From Sulfuritalea sp. (GTDB taxonomy: Bacteria; Pseudomonadota; Gammaproteobacteria; Burkholderiales; Rhodocyclaceae), in NCBI GenBank assembly GCA_023700805.1, contig JAMPYF010000002.1:209420-273419 (forward strand): 64,000 nucleotides of DNA, read 5' to 3'. The position numbers and the translations under genes were made by a program. Position 1 is the stretch's first letter, and every line of letters begins with the position of its first letter. Positions 25,412-34,500 of this stretch are shown in pieces. A model generated the notes under the pieces. That model made no database searches, was not told where the DNA came from, and saw only the letters and a list, made by a program, of their open reading frames with translations.

Positions 25412-26133
25412 GCTGCGCGCCCCTCGACGCTGGTCGCCAGCACATAACCTTCGCCGCGCACGGTCTGGATCAGTTGCGGCTCGCGGCCCTCGTCGCGCAG
25501 GCGCTGGCGCAGGCGGCTGACCTGCACGTCGATGGCGCGGTCGTAGGGCTCCGCCTCGCGGCCGTGGATCAGCTCGACCAACTGGTCGCGGTTGAGCACG
25601 CGGTTGGGATGTTCGAGCAGGATGCGCAGCAGCCGGTATTCGCCGCCGGACAGCGGCACCACCACGCCGTCGGGCGCCGTCAGCGCGCGCGTCGCGGTGT
25701 CCAGGCGCCAGCCGGCGAAGGCCAGGCAGCGCTGCGATTCGGGGCGCAGATTGGGCGGCAGGGCGCGCGTGCGACGCAGGATGGCCTTGATCCGCGCCAG
25801 CAGCTCGCGCGGGCTGAAGGGCTTGACCAGGTAGTCGTCGGCGCCCATCTCGATGCCGACGATGCGGTCGGCTTCCTCGCCGCGCGCGGTGAGCATCAGC
25901 ACCGGCATCGCGGAACGCGCGCGCAGGTCGCGGCACAGCGTCAGGCCGTCGCTGTCGGGCAGCATCAGGTCGAGCACCACGAGGTCGATCGCGTGCCGCT
26001 CCAGGCCCTGCCACATCTCGCGCCCGTCCTTCGCGGCGTAGGCCTCGAAGCCGTTCTTCGCCAGGTAATCGACCAGCAGGCGGCGGATTTCCGGGTCGTC
26101 GTCGACGATGAGAATGCGATCCTTGTTGTCCAT
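25402..26133 (-). CDS. OmpR/PhoB-type response regulator
   Basis: It has 243 residues. The receiver domain has the acidic pair in ILIVDDDPE, the phospho-acceptor in VVLDLMLPDSDG (about Asp56) and the Lys in YLVKPFSPRE. The C-terminal winged helix contains DVQVSRLRQRL and TVRGEGYVL. The start is at 26133. It is divergent from a Spy-like periplasmic gene, and the intervening region carries a GTAAC-N5-GTAAC direct repeat. Together with the kinase this resembles a CpxRA/RstAB-type envelope or metal stress system. Confidence 0.94.
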   Translation of the reverse strand: MDNKDRILIVDDDPEIRRLLVDYLAKNGFEAYAAKDGREMWQGLERHAIDLVVLDLMLPDSDGLTLCRDLRARSAMPVLMLTARGEEADRIVGIEMGADDYLVKPFSPRELLARIKAILRRTRALPPNLRPESQRCLAFAGWRLDTATRALTAPDGVVVPLSGGEYRLLRILLEHPNRVLNRDQLVELIHGREAEPYDRAIDVQVSRLRQRLRDEGREPQLIQTVRGEGYVLATSVEGRAACD

Positions 26134-26176
26134 GGCGGTCTTATAGCGCGTCCGAAAACACTTGGGTGCCGGCAAT

Positions 26177-26191
26177 GTAACGCACTGTAAC
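26177..26191. promoter_or_regulatory. GTAAC-N5-GTAAC direct repeat (candidate response-regulator box)
   Basis: Two GTAAC units spaced by five bases lie 44 bp upstream of the response-regulator start and 164 bp before the Spy-like gene. Tandem half-sites with 10-11 bp period are typical of OmpR-class regulators; CpxR uses GTAAA-N5-GTAAA. The same arrangement recurs at 28257-28271. Confidence 0.55.
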
Positions 26192-26354
26192 GGTCCATGG
26201 GCCCGCAACGCGGGGATGCAAAACGGCGCGCCGCAGCAAAGGCTTGCTTACATTCCGCACGTCAAATGGCAGCCATGGGCGAACGCCACGACGTACGCCC
26301 GATCGGGGGGCCGGAAACCTCCGGCCCCGATGCCACTCGCTACGGGAGATCAAC

Positions 26355-26885
26355 ATGAGCACGCTGAAAACCAAGTTTCGCAAGGCTGCAATCGCCGTCG
26401 CCATCGCCGCCGGACTCGCCACCGCCTTCGTCGCGGTCGCGCATCCCGGCTTCGGCGGCTACGGCCCCGGCTACGGTCCCGGCTACGGCCCAGGCATGAT
26501 GGGTCGCGGCGGTCCCGGCATGATGATGGGCGGCGGTCCGGGCATGATGATGGGCTGGGGTCACGGCCGCATGTTCGCCGGCAACGACACCGACATCGCC
26601 AGGTTCCAGCAGGAGCGGCTCGGCGAACTCAAGTCGCAGCTCGGCATCACCGCCGAACAGCAGCCGGCGTGGGAGGCCTTCGCCGCCCGGGCCGCGGAGC
26701 AGGCCAAGACCATGCAGGCCCTGCGCAAGGACACCGGCACCGCGACGATGCCGGAGCGCATGCAGCAGCGCCAGAAAGCCATGGCAACGATGAGCGAATC
26801 CTTCACCAGGCTCTACGAGGTATTGACGCCGAAACAGCGCGAGCTGTTCGACCGTTCCTACGGCCCGATGTACCGCCGCGGCTGA
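26355..26885 (+). CDS. Spy/CpxP-like periplasmic protein
   Basis: It has 176 residues. It has a signal peptide (about 1-28, ending AVAHPG), then a Gly/Tyr/Met-rich stretch (GYGPGYGPG, GGPGMMMGG units, about 30-72), then a helical domain with LGELKSQLGITAEQQPAWEAF and LTPKQRELFDRSYG, the paired LTxxQ-like signatures of Spy/CpxP. Spy-family proteins are periplasmic chaperones or metal-stress sensors. The methionine-rich stretch may bind Cu or Zn. The divergent two-component system is its likely regulator. Confidence 0.85.
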   Translation: MSTLKTKFRKAAIAVAIAAGLATAFVAVAHPGFGGYGPGYGPGYGPGMMGRGGPGMMMGGGPGMMMGWGHGRMFAGNDTDIARFQQERLGELKSQLGITAEQQPAWEAFAARAAEQAKTMQALRKDTGTATMPERMQQRQKAMATMSESFTRLYEVLTPKQRELFDRSYGPMYRRG

Positions 26886-26931
26886 CCGGCCGCAGGCTTG
26901 CCGCGCCGCGCAGGCGCATTGCCGACCGAAA

Positions 26932-26962
26932 GCAGACGCCACTCCGTAAGAGTGGCGTCTGC
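26932..26962. other. 13-bp-stem hairpin
   Basis: A perfect inverted repeat (GCAGACGCCACTC / GAGTGGCGTCTGC) with a 5-base loop, between the Spy-like and hemoglobin genes. There is no T-tract on either side, so it is not a classic terminator. It is followed at 26970-26990 by a dispersed-repeat copy with one mismatch. Confidence 0.7.
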
Positions 26963-26969
26963 CGTGGGC

Positions 26970-26990
26970 GCCGTGTCGCCAGCACCAACT
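26970..26990 (+). repeat. Dispersed 21-bp repeat copy (intergenic)
   Basis: Matches the core ending CGCCAGCGCCAACT with one substitution (AGCACC). It lies in the leader of the truncated hemoglobin gene, next to an inverted GTAAC-N4-GTTAC pair at 27000-27013. Confidence 0.7.
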
Positions 26991-27080
26991 CTTGCCTGTG
27001 TAACTTTGGTTACATCGCTGCCGAAACAGGGCGACTAGGATGGGCTTCGCTTTACCCACAAGCTTTTCGGAGACTTCCCC

Positions 27081-27521
27081 ATGCACCTGTTTGCCAAGAA
27101 ATCCGTCGCCCTGCTCGCCGGCGGTCTCATCGCCGTTTCCCTGTCCGCCCCCAGTTTCGCTGCCGACAAAACCTTGTATGAGCGCCTTGGCGGCAAGGCA
27201 GCCCTGCAAGCCGTCGTCGGTGAATTGTGGAACAACGTTGCCGCCGATGCGCGCATCAACGGCCGCTTCAAGCACACCAAGCCGGAAGCCTTCGGCGGCC
27301 AGTTGGTCGACTTCCTGTGTCAGGCCAGCGGCGGTCCCTGCCAGTACCAGGGCAAGGACATGAAATCCGCCCACACCGGCATGAAACTTACCGACGCCGA
27401 GTTCACCGCCCTGGCCGAAGACACGATCAAGGCGCTCAACAAGTTCAAGGTGCCCGCCAAGGAGCAGGGCGAAGTGATCGGCATGCTCGCCAGTCTCAAG
27501 GGCGACGTCGTCGGCCGCTGA
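27081..27521 (+). CDS. Exported group 1 truncated hemoglobin
   Basis: It has 146 residues. A clear signal peptide (MHLFAKKSVALLAGGLIAVS, cleavage near SFAAD) precedes a truncated-globin domain starting TLYERLGGKAALQAVVGELW. The proximal heme His is in MKSAHTGMKLTDAEF. Group 1 truncated globins bind O2 or NO and can detoxify NO; export to the periplasm is uncommon and would place it where nitrite and NO are produced. The ATG at 27081 has a GGAG ribosome site. Confidence 0.9.
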   Translation: MHLFAKKSVALLAGGLIAVSLSAPSFAADKTLYERLGGKAALQAVVGELWNNVAADARINGRFKHTKPEAFGGQLVDFLCQASGGPCQYQGKDMKSAHTGMKLTDAEFTALAEDTIKALNKFKVPAKEQGEVIGMLASLKGDVVGR

Positions 27522-27568
27522 TGCAGAATGGGCGGCGGACCGCAGGGTTCGTCGCCTTCCCGCAAATC

Positions 27569-27898
27569 ATGAAACCATTTTCGAGTATTCCGCTGCTGGC
27601 ATTTTTCCTCGCCACGACCGCCCATGCCCTGACCGATCGCGAGCATCTCGACAAGTGGTGCACGCAGGCTTCATCGGTCGCCGCCGGACGTTGCATCGGC
27701 TACCTGCTGGCGGCCGAGGATGCGCTGGCGCATGACAGCATCGAGGGGGTGCGCGCCTGCCTGCCGCCCGCGATCGGCCTGTCTGAACAACACCGCATCG
27801 TGACCGATTGGCTCAAGGCCAATCCCGAGGCCCGATCGCTGACCGCGCTGGGGCTGGTAGCGCGCGCCTATGCCGCGCATTACCCATGCGGCAAATGA
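27569..27898 (+). CDS. Small exported Rap1a/Tai-like protein
   Basis: It has 109 residues with a signal peptide ending at AHAL. The mature part has the pattern LDKWCTQASSVAAGRCIGYLLA, then VRACLPPAIGLSEQHRIV and a terminal AHYPCG, which matches the spacing of the Rap1a/Tai immunity-protein fold (paired cysteines and terminal yPC). Many such proteins are encoded outside type VI secretion loci and have unknown roles; no effector gene is nearby. It overlaps the next gene by 4 bp. Confidence 0.6.
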   Translation: MKPFSSIPLLAFFLATTAHALTDREHLDKWCTQASSVAAGRCIGYLLAAEDALAHDSIEGVRACLPPAIGLSEQHRIVTDWLKANPEARSLTALGLVARAYAAHYPCGK

Positions 27899-28200
27899 CA
27901 GGGCGCCGGTCTGCCTGGGCCCTTGTCCTCGCGCTATCGGCTTGCGCGCCGCTGCCGGCGCCGGAAGGCTTGACGACGGAATACGTCTGCGCCGACGGCC
28001 CAGGCTTCCGGCTCCGGACGGCAGGAGACGCGACTGCCATCGAAATCTCCGGCATGCGCTTTCACCTGCGCGAGCAGCCCGCCGTCGGGGGCGCGACGGA
28101 TTACGTCTGCGACATGCTCAAGCTGTCGCGCAGCGGGGACACGATGCGTGTCGAAATGGACGGCAGGCCGTATCTGGACCAATGCCGACCGATGCGCTGA
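27895..28200 (+). CDS. Small lipoprotein, possibly MliC-like
   Basis: It has 101 residues starting at the ATG that overlaps the upstream stop. A lipobox is visible (LALSACAPLP; Cys about 17). The mature domain begins with TTEYVCADGPGFRLR and is beta-rich with three further cysteines, loosely like the MliC lysozyme-inhibitor domain (start of strand 1 with a conserved Cys). Assignment to MliC is weak; exported lipoprotein is firmer. Confidence 0.6.
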   Translation: MTGRRSAWALVLALSACAPLPAPEGLTTEYVCADGPGFRLRTAGDATAIEISGMRFHLREQPAVGGATDYVCDMLKLSRSGDTMRVEMDGRPYLDQCRPMR

Positions 28201-28256
28201 TTCAATGATCGCCGTGCCAGGAGCGAAGCGCCCGCATTTCCCCGAAGCCGCGTTTT

Positions 28257-28271
28257 GTAACGCAGCGTAAC
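28257..28271. promoter_or_regulatory. GTAAC-N5-GTAAC direct repeat, second copy
   Basis: Same half-sites and spacing as 26177-26191, located 105 bp upstream of the DUF4395 gene. This suggests that gene belongs to the regulon of the response regulator at 25402-26133. Confidence 0.5.
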
Positions 28272-28375
28272 CGGGGCTGCCCGCGCAACCGGGCGATGCA
28301 AATCTGTCGCCTCCGGCGATGCATGGCTCGCCTGCCTGGTGTCAAATTGCGCCATGTACTTTTGAAAGAGACGGC

Positions 28376-29110
28376 ATGAGCAAGATATTCGGTTTCGGCG
28401 AGACGGTGCCCGGCTACGAGGTGCCGGTGTTGAACGAGCGCGAGGTGCGGGCCGCCGCCGGCATCCTCCTGCTGTTCGCCATGATGACGTTTGCCAATGC
28501 GTGGTTCCTGGGCAATTTCCGTCCGACCAGGGTTTTCGTGATCGCCTTCCTGATCGACTTCACGATCCGCATTTTCATCAACCCGAAGTATTCGCCGAGC
28601 ATGATCCTCGGCCGCTTCGCGGTACGCCATCAGGCGCCGGAATGGACCGGCGCGCCGCAGAAGCGCTTCGCCTGGGCGATCGGCTGGGGGCTGGCGCTGG
28701 CCATGCTCTGGCTGATCGTGATCAACAACGTGATCGGGCCGATCAACATGCTGGTCTGCGCCACCTGCCTGACGCTGATGTTCTTCGAAAGCGCCTTCGG
28801 CATCTGCATCGGCTGCAAGATCTACAACGCCATTTCGAGCCGGCGGGCGCAGCACTGCGCCGGCGGTGTCTGCGAGGTCTTCACGCCCCATGCCAGCCAG
28901 AAAGTTGGCGCTGGCGGCACGGCGATCGTGGTGATGTTTCTCGCGCTGATCGTGGTCGTCGCCCGCCAGGTCCTCCCCGCCACCGACGCGGTGGCGGCGG
29001 TCGTGCCGATGGCCGCGGCATCGGGCGGCGACGACAGATGCACGCCGCCCGCCTTTGCGGTGGCCATGGGCCATGCCGAAAAGTGGAAGCTGCACAACAA
29101 CTGCAAATGA
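28376..29110 (+). CDS. DUF4395 family membrane protein with extended C-terminus
   Basis: It has 244 residues. The N-terminal two thirds match DUF4395 (VNEREVR-like start, FAMMTFANAWFLGN, then INPKYSPSMILGRF and FFESAFGICIGCKIYN), with about four helices. Cysteines at CIGC and HCAGGVC stand near the membrane. Residues after about 165 are an extension with another helix and a Cys-containing tail. The extension includes KVGAGGTA, encoded by a dispersed-repeat copy at 28903-28923. Function is unknown; such proteins often lie beside thiol-redox genes. Confidence 0.75.
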   Translation: MSKIFGFGETVPGYEVPVLNEREVRAAAGILLLFAMMTFANAWFLGNFRPTRVFVIAFLIDFTIRIFINPKYSPSMILGRFAVRHQAPEWTGAPQKRFAWAIGWGLALAMLWLIVINNVIGPINMLVCATCLTLMFFESAFGICIGCKIYNAISSRRAQHCAGGVCEVFTPHASQKVGAGGTAIVVMFLALIVVVARQVLPATDAVAAVVPMAAASGGDDRCTPPAFAVAMGHAEKWKLHNNCK

Positions 29111-29262
29111 AAGGCCGCTGAAACGGGGCCCGTCCATGCAGCCCCTATCGACACAATCTGCGGCGTCGGCGAGCAGCAGAACGCCCGCAAGCCGGCGCTG
29201 ATGGCGCGCTATCATTTCCAGATCGCCGCATCATCAGCGCCAACTCTTTACCGGAGATCGTC

Positions 29263-29715
29263 ATGAGCGACACCCAGCAGTTCAGCTTCAGCCTCGAACA
29301 GCAGGAAGACTTCGCCTTCCTGATCCGCTTCGACCAGGACATCCCGCCGCTCTTGACCGACGAGCCGCCGCCGCTGGGCAAGGACGCCGGGCCCAATCCC
29401 TCGCGCCTGCTCGCCGCCAGCGTCGCCAACTGCCTCTCGGCCAGCCTGCTGTTCGCGCTGCGCAAGTTCAAGAACAATCCCGGCCCGATCACCACGGTGG
29501 TCACCACGCACCTGGACCGCAACGAGGCCAAGCGCCTGCGCGTTGGCAGCGTCGACGTCGTGATCCAGGTCGATGCGCCGGCCGACAGCCTCGAACACCT
29601 CGATCGCGTGCTCGACCAGTTCGAGGATTTCTGCGTCGTCACCCAGAGCGTCAGGAGCGGCTTCCCGGTGAACGTCAGCGTGCGCGACGGCGCCGGCAAG
29701 GTGCTCAAGGGCTAG
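29263..29715 (+). CDS. OsmC/Ohr family protein
   Basis: It has 150 residues. It has the OsmC fold features: GPNPSRLLAASVANCLSASL with the first cysteine (about 64) and a second cysteine in FEDFCVVTQSV (about 126). Members reduce organic hydroperoxides or handle reactive sulfur. A degenerate dispersed-repeat copy (29225-29245) sits just before its ribosome site (CCGGAGA). Confidence 0.88.
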   Translation: MSDTQQFSFSLEQQEDFAFLIRFDQDIPPLLTDEPPPLGKDAGPNPSRLLAASVANCLSASLLFALRKFKNNPGPITTVVTTHLDRNEAKRLRVGSVDVVIQVDAPADSLEHLDRVLDQFEDFCVVTQSVRSGFPVNVSVRDGAGKVLKG

Positions 29716-29721
29716 CTGTGG

Positions 29722-29805
29722 GGCGGACTTCAGTCCGCCAACGTAGGGCGGCCGACTGAAGTCGGCCCTACCAGGCCCATCCACCCCGGCCGGCTGAAGC
29801 CGGCC
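29722..29805. repeat. Three tandem REP-like hairpins
   Basis: Three 18-bp perfect palindromic hairpins (29722-29739, 29750-29767, 29788-29805), each of the form GGCSGRCT-loop-AGYCSGCC around a TTCA/TGAA centre, sit between OsmC and the MFS gene. Similar hairpins are common extragenic palindromes in high-GC proteobacteria and may stabilise or end transcripts. Confidence 0.75.
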
Positions 29806-29949
29806 CCACGGCGGTCATCGCGCCCTGCGCCGCCGGCGGGGATTGATGCACAATGTCCGCATGAGGCCGGATCCCTTCCTTGCCGTTGCGCAACGCAGAC
29901 CCGGGGCGGAATACGCAGCGCCGGTCTTTGGCCGGGGCGGGAGTCCCGC

Positions 29950-31143
29950 GTGAGCGCCGGTCCGCCGCCGGCATCGAAGATTCCCCGCAGCATCTGGGCG
30001 CTCGGCTGCGTCAGCCTGCTGATGGATGTTTCCTCGGAGCTGATTCACAGCCTGCTGCCGGTGTTCATGTTCACCGCGCTGGGCATCTCGGCTTTCAGCA
30101 TCGGCCTGATCGAGGGCGCGGCGGAAGCCACGGCGCTGGTCGTCAAGGTCTTCTCCGGCATGCTGTCCGACTGGTGGGGCAGGAGGAAGCCCCTGGCCCT
30201 GCTCGGCTACGGCCTCGGCGCGCTGTCCAAGCCGCTGTTCGCGCTGGCCGGCGGCGCCGGGCTGGTGGTCGCGGCGCGCCTGATCGACCGCGTCGGCAAG
30301 GGCATCCGCGGCGCGCCGCGCGATGCGCTGGTGGCCGACCTGGCGCCGCCCGAATTGCGCGGCGCGGCCTTCGGCCTGCGCCAGTCGCTCGACACCGTCG
30401 GCGCCTTCCTCGGCCCGCTCTTGGCGATGGGCCTGATGCTGCTGTGGGCGAACGACTTTCGCGCGGTGTTCTGGGTGGCGGTGATCCCGGCTGTGCTTTC
30501 CGTCGCGCTGCTGCTGTTCGGCGTGCAGGAGCCCGAGCGCAAGGCGCAGGGCCCGCGCCTGAATCCGATCCGGCGCGAGAACCTGCGCCGGCTGCCGGGC
30601 GCCTACTGGTGGGTGGTGGCGATCGGCGCGATGTTCACCCTGGCGCGATTTTCGGAGGCCTTCCTGGTCCTGCGCGCCGCCGAGGGCGGATTGCCGTTGG
30701 CATTGACGCCGCTGGTGTTGATCGCGATGAACCTGGTTTATGCCGCCAGTGCCTATCCGCTGGGCCGGCTGGCGGATTCGATGAGCCACGCCCGGCTGCT
30801 GGCGGCGGGGCTGCTGGTGCTGATCGCGGCCGATGCGGCGCTGGCCTGGGACGGCCACTGGAGCGCGGTGTGGCTGGGCGTGCTGCTCTGGGGCCTGCAC
30901 ATGGGCATGACGCAGGGGCTGCTGGCGGCGATGATCGCCGACACCGCGCCGGCCGATCTGCGCGGCACGGCCTTCGGCTTTTTCAACCTGGCGAGCGGCA
31001 TCAGCATGCTGTTCGCCAGCGCGCTGGCCGGCCTGCTCTGGGACAGCCTCGGTGCGGCCTACACCTTCATCGGCGGCGGACTGTTCGGCGCGGCGGCGCT
31101 GGCCGCCATCGTCCTGCGCGGCGCGCGGTCGGATACTGCGTAA
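29950..31143 (+). CDS. MFS transporter
   Basis: It has 397 residues with about twelve helices. The MFS motif between TM2 and TM3 is present (GMLSDWWGRRKPLALLGYG), and an RxGxxxRGAPRD segment (DRVGKGIRGAPRDALV) places it in the subgroup related to YfcJ/drug- or metabolite-efflux MFS proteins. Substrate is unknown. The GTG at 29950 follows three REP-like hairpins; another frame-compatible start is not evident. Confidence 0.88.
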   Translation: MSAGPPPASKIPRSIWALGCVSLLMDVSSELIHSLLPVFMFTALGISAFSIGLIEGAAEATALVVKVFSGMLSDWWGRRKPLALLGYGLGALSKPLFALAGGAGLVVAARLIDRVGKGIRGAPRDALVADLAPPELRGAAFGLRQSLDTVGAFLGPLLAMGLMLLWANDFRAVFWVAVIPAVLSVALLLFGVQEPERKAQGPRLNPIRRENLRRLPGAYWWVVAIGAMFTLARFSEAFLVLRAAEGGLPLALTPLVLIAMNLVYAASAYPLGRLADSMSHARLLAAGLLVLIAADAALAWDGHWSAVWLGVLLWGLHMGMTQGLLAAMIADTAPADLRGTAFGFFNLASGISMLFASALAGLLWDSLGAAYTFIGGGLFGAAALAAIVLRGARSDTA

Positions 31144-31519
31144 AATGGGCAGTGATAATTCCATGTCTTTGGACCCGTAGTCTGGCAGTATCGATACCAC
31201 TCCGCCGACGGCGGCCGCAAGCCGCAATGCTCCGGCCGCCGCGGCAAAAAAATACATCCCCGGCCAGGACCGGGGAGCACAGAAGGGCAGGCATTGAGCG
31301 CAATGCGCTGTATTCGACAATCGGCCGCATGCGGTGCCGTGTCCGGCCGTCCGCGGAGCACGGCGGGCGGTGCCGTGGGCGGGCCTGCGGATGGCGGGGA
31401 GGGCCAGTGAGCGCCCCGCACGGCCGCTCGAAGCGGCGCCAGGCATTGCACGGAGCCGCGCAGCGGCGAAGCATCGCCACCCCCTCGCTTGGCGAGGGGG
31501 CTGGGGGGAGGGCAGTCCA
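31144..31519. other. Intergenic region with hairpins
   Basis: No gene is supported. A GC-rich inverted repeat at about 31203-31243 (CGGCGGCCG/CGGCCGCCG) is followed by seven A residues. A 9-bp-stem hairpin (CCCCCTCGC/GCGAGGGGG, 31480-31500) immediately precedes the ribosome site of the GGDEF-EAL gene and could affect its translation. Confidence 0.55.
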
Positions 31520-34500
31520 GTGAACTTCCGCTGGAGCGGCCTGCAGCATATTCGCATCGGCACCCGTGTCGGACTTGCGCTGGCCTTGCCCATCCTCGGG
31601 GTGCTGATCCTGTCGGTCTGGATCCTCACGGTGTATTTCCGCATCGCCAACGACATGCGGGATTTGCGCAGCATCGCGGAACTGGCGCCGAAGCTGGGCG
31701 ACCTGGTGCACGCCATACAGAAGGAACGCGGCATCGGCGCCAGTACCATCGGCGCCGCGGGCGCCGAACTGATGGCGGCGCTGCCGGCGCGGCAGGCCGA
31801 GACCGACCAAAAGCGCGCGGCGCTCGCCGCCGCCCTGGTGTATTCCGATGCCTCGCGTTTCGACCAGCCGCTGAGCGCGCGGATTGCCGACGCGATGCGC
31901 GCGGTGGACCAGGTCGATGCCTGGCGCAGCGCCCTGGCCGAGCGCCGCATGGCGGCCGCCGAGCTGGCCCGGCTGTATGGCGACGCGGTGATCCGCCTGA
32001 TCGGCATCGTCGAGGAAATCCTGGTGCTCAGCACGCAGGCGGAACTGACGCGTTCGATCTATGCCTACCTGCAGCTGCTGCAGGCCAAGGAAAGTGCCGG
32101 GCTGGAACGGGCGATCGGCGCCGCCGGACTGGCGGCGGGCCAGTTCGACATTGCCAGCCAGACGCGCCTGACCGAACTGATCGATCGCCAGCGCCTGTAT
32201 CTCGACCAGTTCCGCTACTACGCGACGCCCGGGCAGATCGCGCTGCTCGACCATTCGCTCGAAGGCATCGGCGCCATGGGCCTCGGGCGCATGCGGCTGA
32301 GCATCGGCCACAGCGGCAGCCAGCGCCTGGGCGGCGAGATCCGCGTCGCGGACTGGCTGGACACGGCCACGCGGCGCATCGATCAGATGAAAGTGGTCGA
32401 GGACAGCCTGGCCGCCGACCTGATTGCACAGGCCCGGCGCGCCGAGGAGGATGCCTGGCGCACCGCGAAGCTGCTGACCCTGCTCGCCGCGATCCTGCTG
32501 GTCCTGGCCGCCGCGGTCGCCACGGCCCTGGCGCGCGGCATCATCCGGCCCATGGTGAGGATGAGCGGCGCCATGACCAAGCTCGCGGCGCGCGACGAAA
32601 CCGTCGAAATCACGGCCAGGGAAGGCCGGCGCGGCGACGAGATCGGCGACATGGCGCGCGCCATGATCGTGTTCCGCGAAAACCTGGTGCGCGTGGCCCA
32701 GGCCGAGGAGCGGCTGAAGAACGAGGCCATCCTGCGCCTGCACCACCAGGCGCTGGCCTCGATCTCGCAGGGCGTCATCATCACCGACGCCGACCGCCGC
32801 ATCACCTACGCCAACGCGGCCTTCCAGCGCATCACCGGTTATTCGGAGGCCGAGATACTCGGCCTCACCCCGGCCTTCCTGCACAACCTGAAGGCCGACG
32901 AGGACATCCTCGGCCAGCTGGCGGCCGCGCTCGCGGCGGGCAGCTGCTTCGCCGGCCACCTGATGAACTTCCGGAAGGACGGCACGCCGTTCTGGAGTGA
33001 CCTCTCGGTGACCCCGGTGGTGGACAAGCAGGGCCGCACCACGCACTTCGTCGGCATCACCCGCGACATCACCGAAAGCCGCCAGATGCAGCAGGAGTTG
33101 CGCATCGCGGCGACCGCCTTCGAGTCGCTCCACGGCATCATCGTCACCGACGCCAACGGCATTATCCTGAGGGTCAACCAGGCCTTCACCGAACTGACCG
33201 GCTACAGCGCCGAGGAGGTGGTGGGGCAGACGCCTTCCATGCTCAAGTCGGGCCGCCACGACGCCGAGTTCTACGCCGACATGTGGCGCCAGCTGAAAGC
33301 CACCGGCGCCTGGTTCGGCGAGATATGGGACAGGCGCAAGAACGGCGAGGTGTTTCCCAAGTGGCAGACCATTTCCGCCGTGCGCGGCGTCGACGGCCAG
33401 ATCAGCCACTATGTCGCGGCCTTCTCCGACATCAGCGAGAGCAAGGCGGCAGAAGACGAAATCCGCAACCTGGCCTTCTTCGATCCGCTGACCCGTCTGC
33501 CCAACCGCCGGCTGCTGCTCGACCGCCTGCAGCATGCGCTGGCGACCAGCGCGCGCAACCGGCGCCGCGGCGTGCTGCTGTTCATCGACCTGGACAATTT
33601 CAAGCACTTGAACGACAGCCTCGGCCATGACAAGGGCGACCTGCTGCTGCAGCAGGTGGCGGCGCGCCTTTCCGAATGCGTGAGGGAAGGCGACACCGTG
33701 GCGCGCCTCGGCGGCGACGAATTCGTGCTGATGCTGGAAGACCTCAGCGAAAACACCGCCGAAGCGGCGACCCAGGCCGAAATCGTCGGCGAAAAAATCG
33801 TCGAGGCGCTCAACCGGCCCTATCTGCTGGGCGCCCGCGAATATCACTGCACGCCGAGCATCGGCCTGACGCTCTACTCCGGCCATGATGCGAGCATCGA
33901 CGAGCTGTTGCAGCAGGCCGACCTGGCGATGTACCGGGCCAAGGCCGCGGGCCGCAACACGCTGCGCTTCTTCGAGCCCGACATGCAGGTCGCGGTAACC
34001 GCGCGTTCGACGCTGGAAGCGGATCTGCGCAGGGGGCTGCAGGAGCGCCAGTTCCTGCTTTTCTATCAGCCCCAGGTCGGCGCACAGGGCCAGCTGACCG
34101 GCGTCGAGGCCCTGGTGCGCTGGAACCATCCGCAGCACGGCATGATCGCTCCGAACGAGTTCATTCCGCTGGCCGAGGAAACCGGGCTGATCCTGCCGCT
34201 CGGCCAATGGGTGCTCGAAACCGCCTGCGCCCATCTCGCGGCCTGGCGCCACGATCCGGCGCGCGCGCAGCTGACCATGGCCGTCAATGTCAGCGCGCGC
34301 CAGTTTCGCCATCCGGGCTTCGTCGACCAGGTGCTGGCGATACTCGTCCAGTCCGGCGCCAACCCCGACCGGCTGAAACTGGAACTGACCGAGAGCCTGT
34401 TCCTCGACGACGTCGAGGACACCATCGTCAAGATGACTGCCCTCAAGGATGCGGGCGTGCGCTTCTCGCTCGACGATTTCGGCACCGGCTATTCCTCGCT

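Noticed and set aside
27000..27013. GTAAC-N4-GTTAC as another copy of the sigma54-activator palindrome
   Set aside because: The half-sites are inverted outward rather than inward and the spacing is 4, not 6; it fits neither the enhancer sites nor the direct-repeat boxes exactly.
31144..31519. Cyclic di-GMP riboswitch upstream of the GGDEF-EAL gene
   Set aside because: No GEMM-type conserved core could be found; the region only holds simple GC-rich hairpins.
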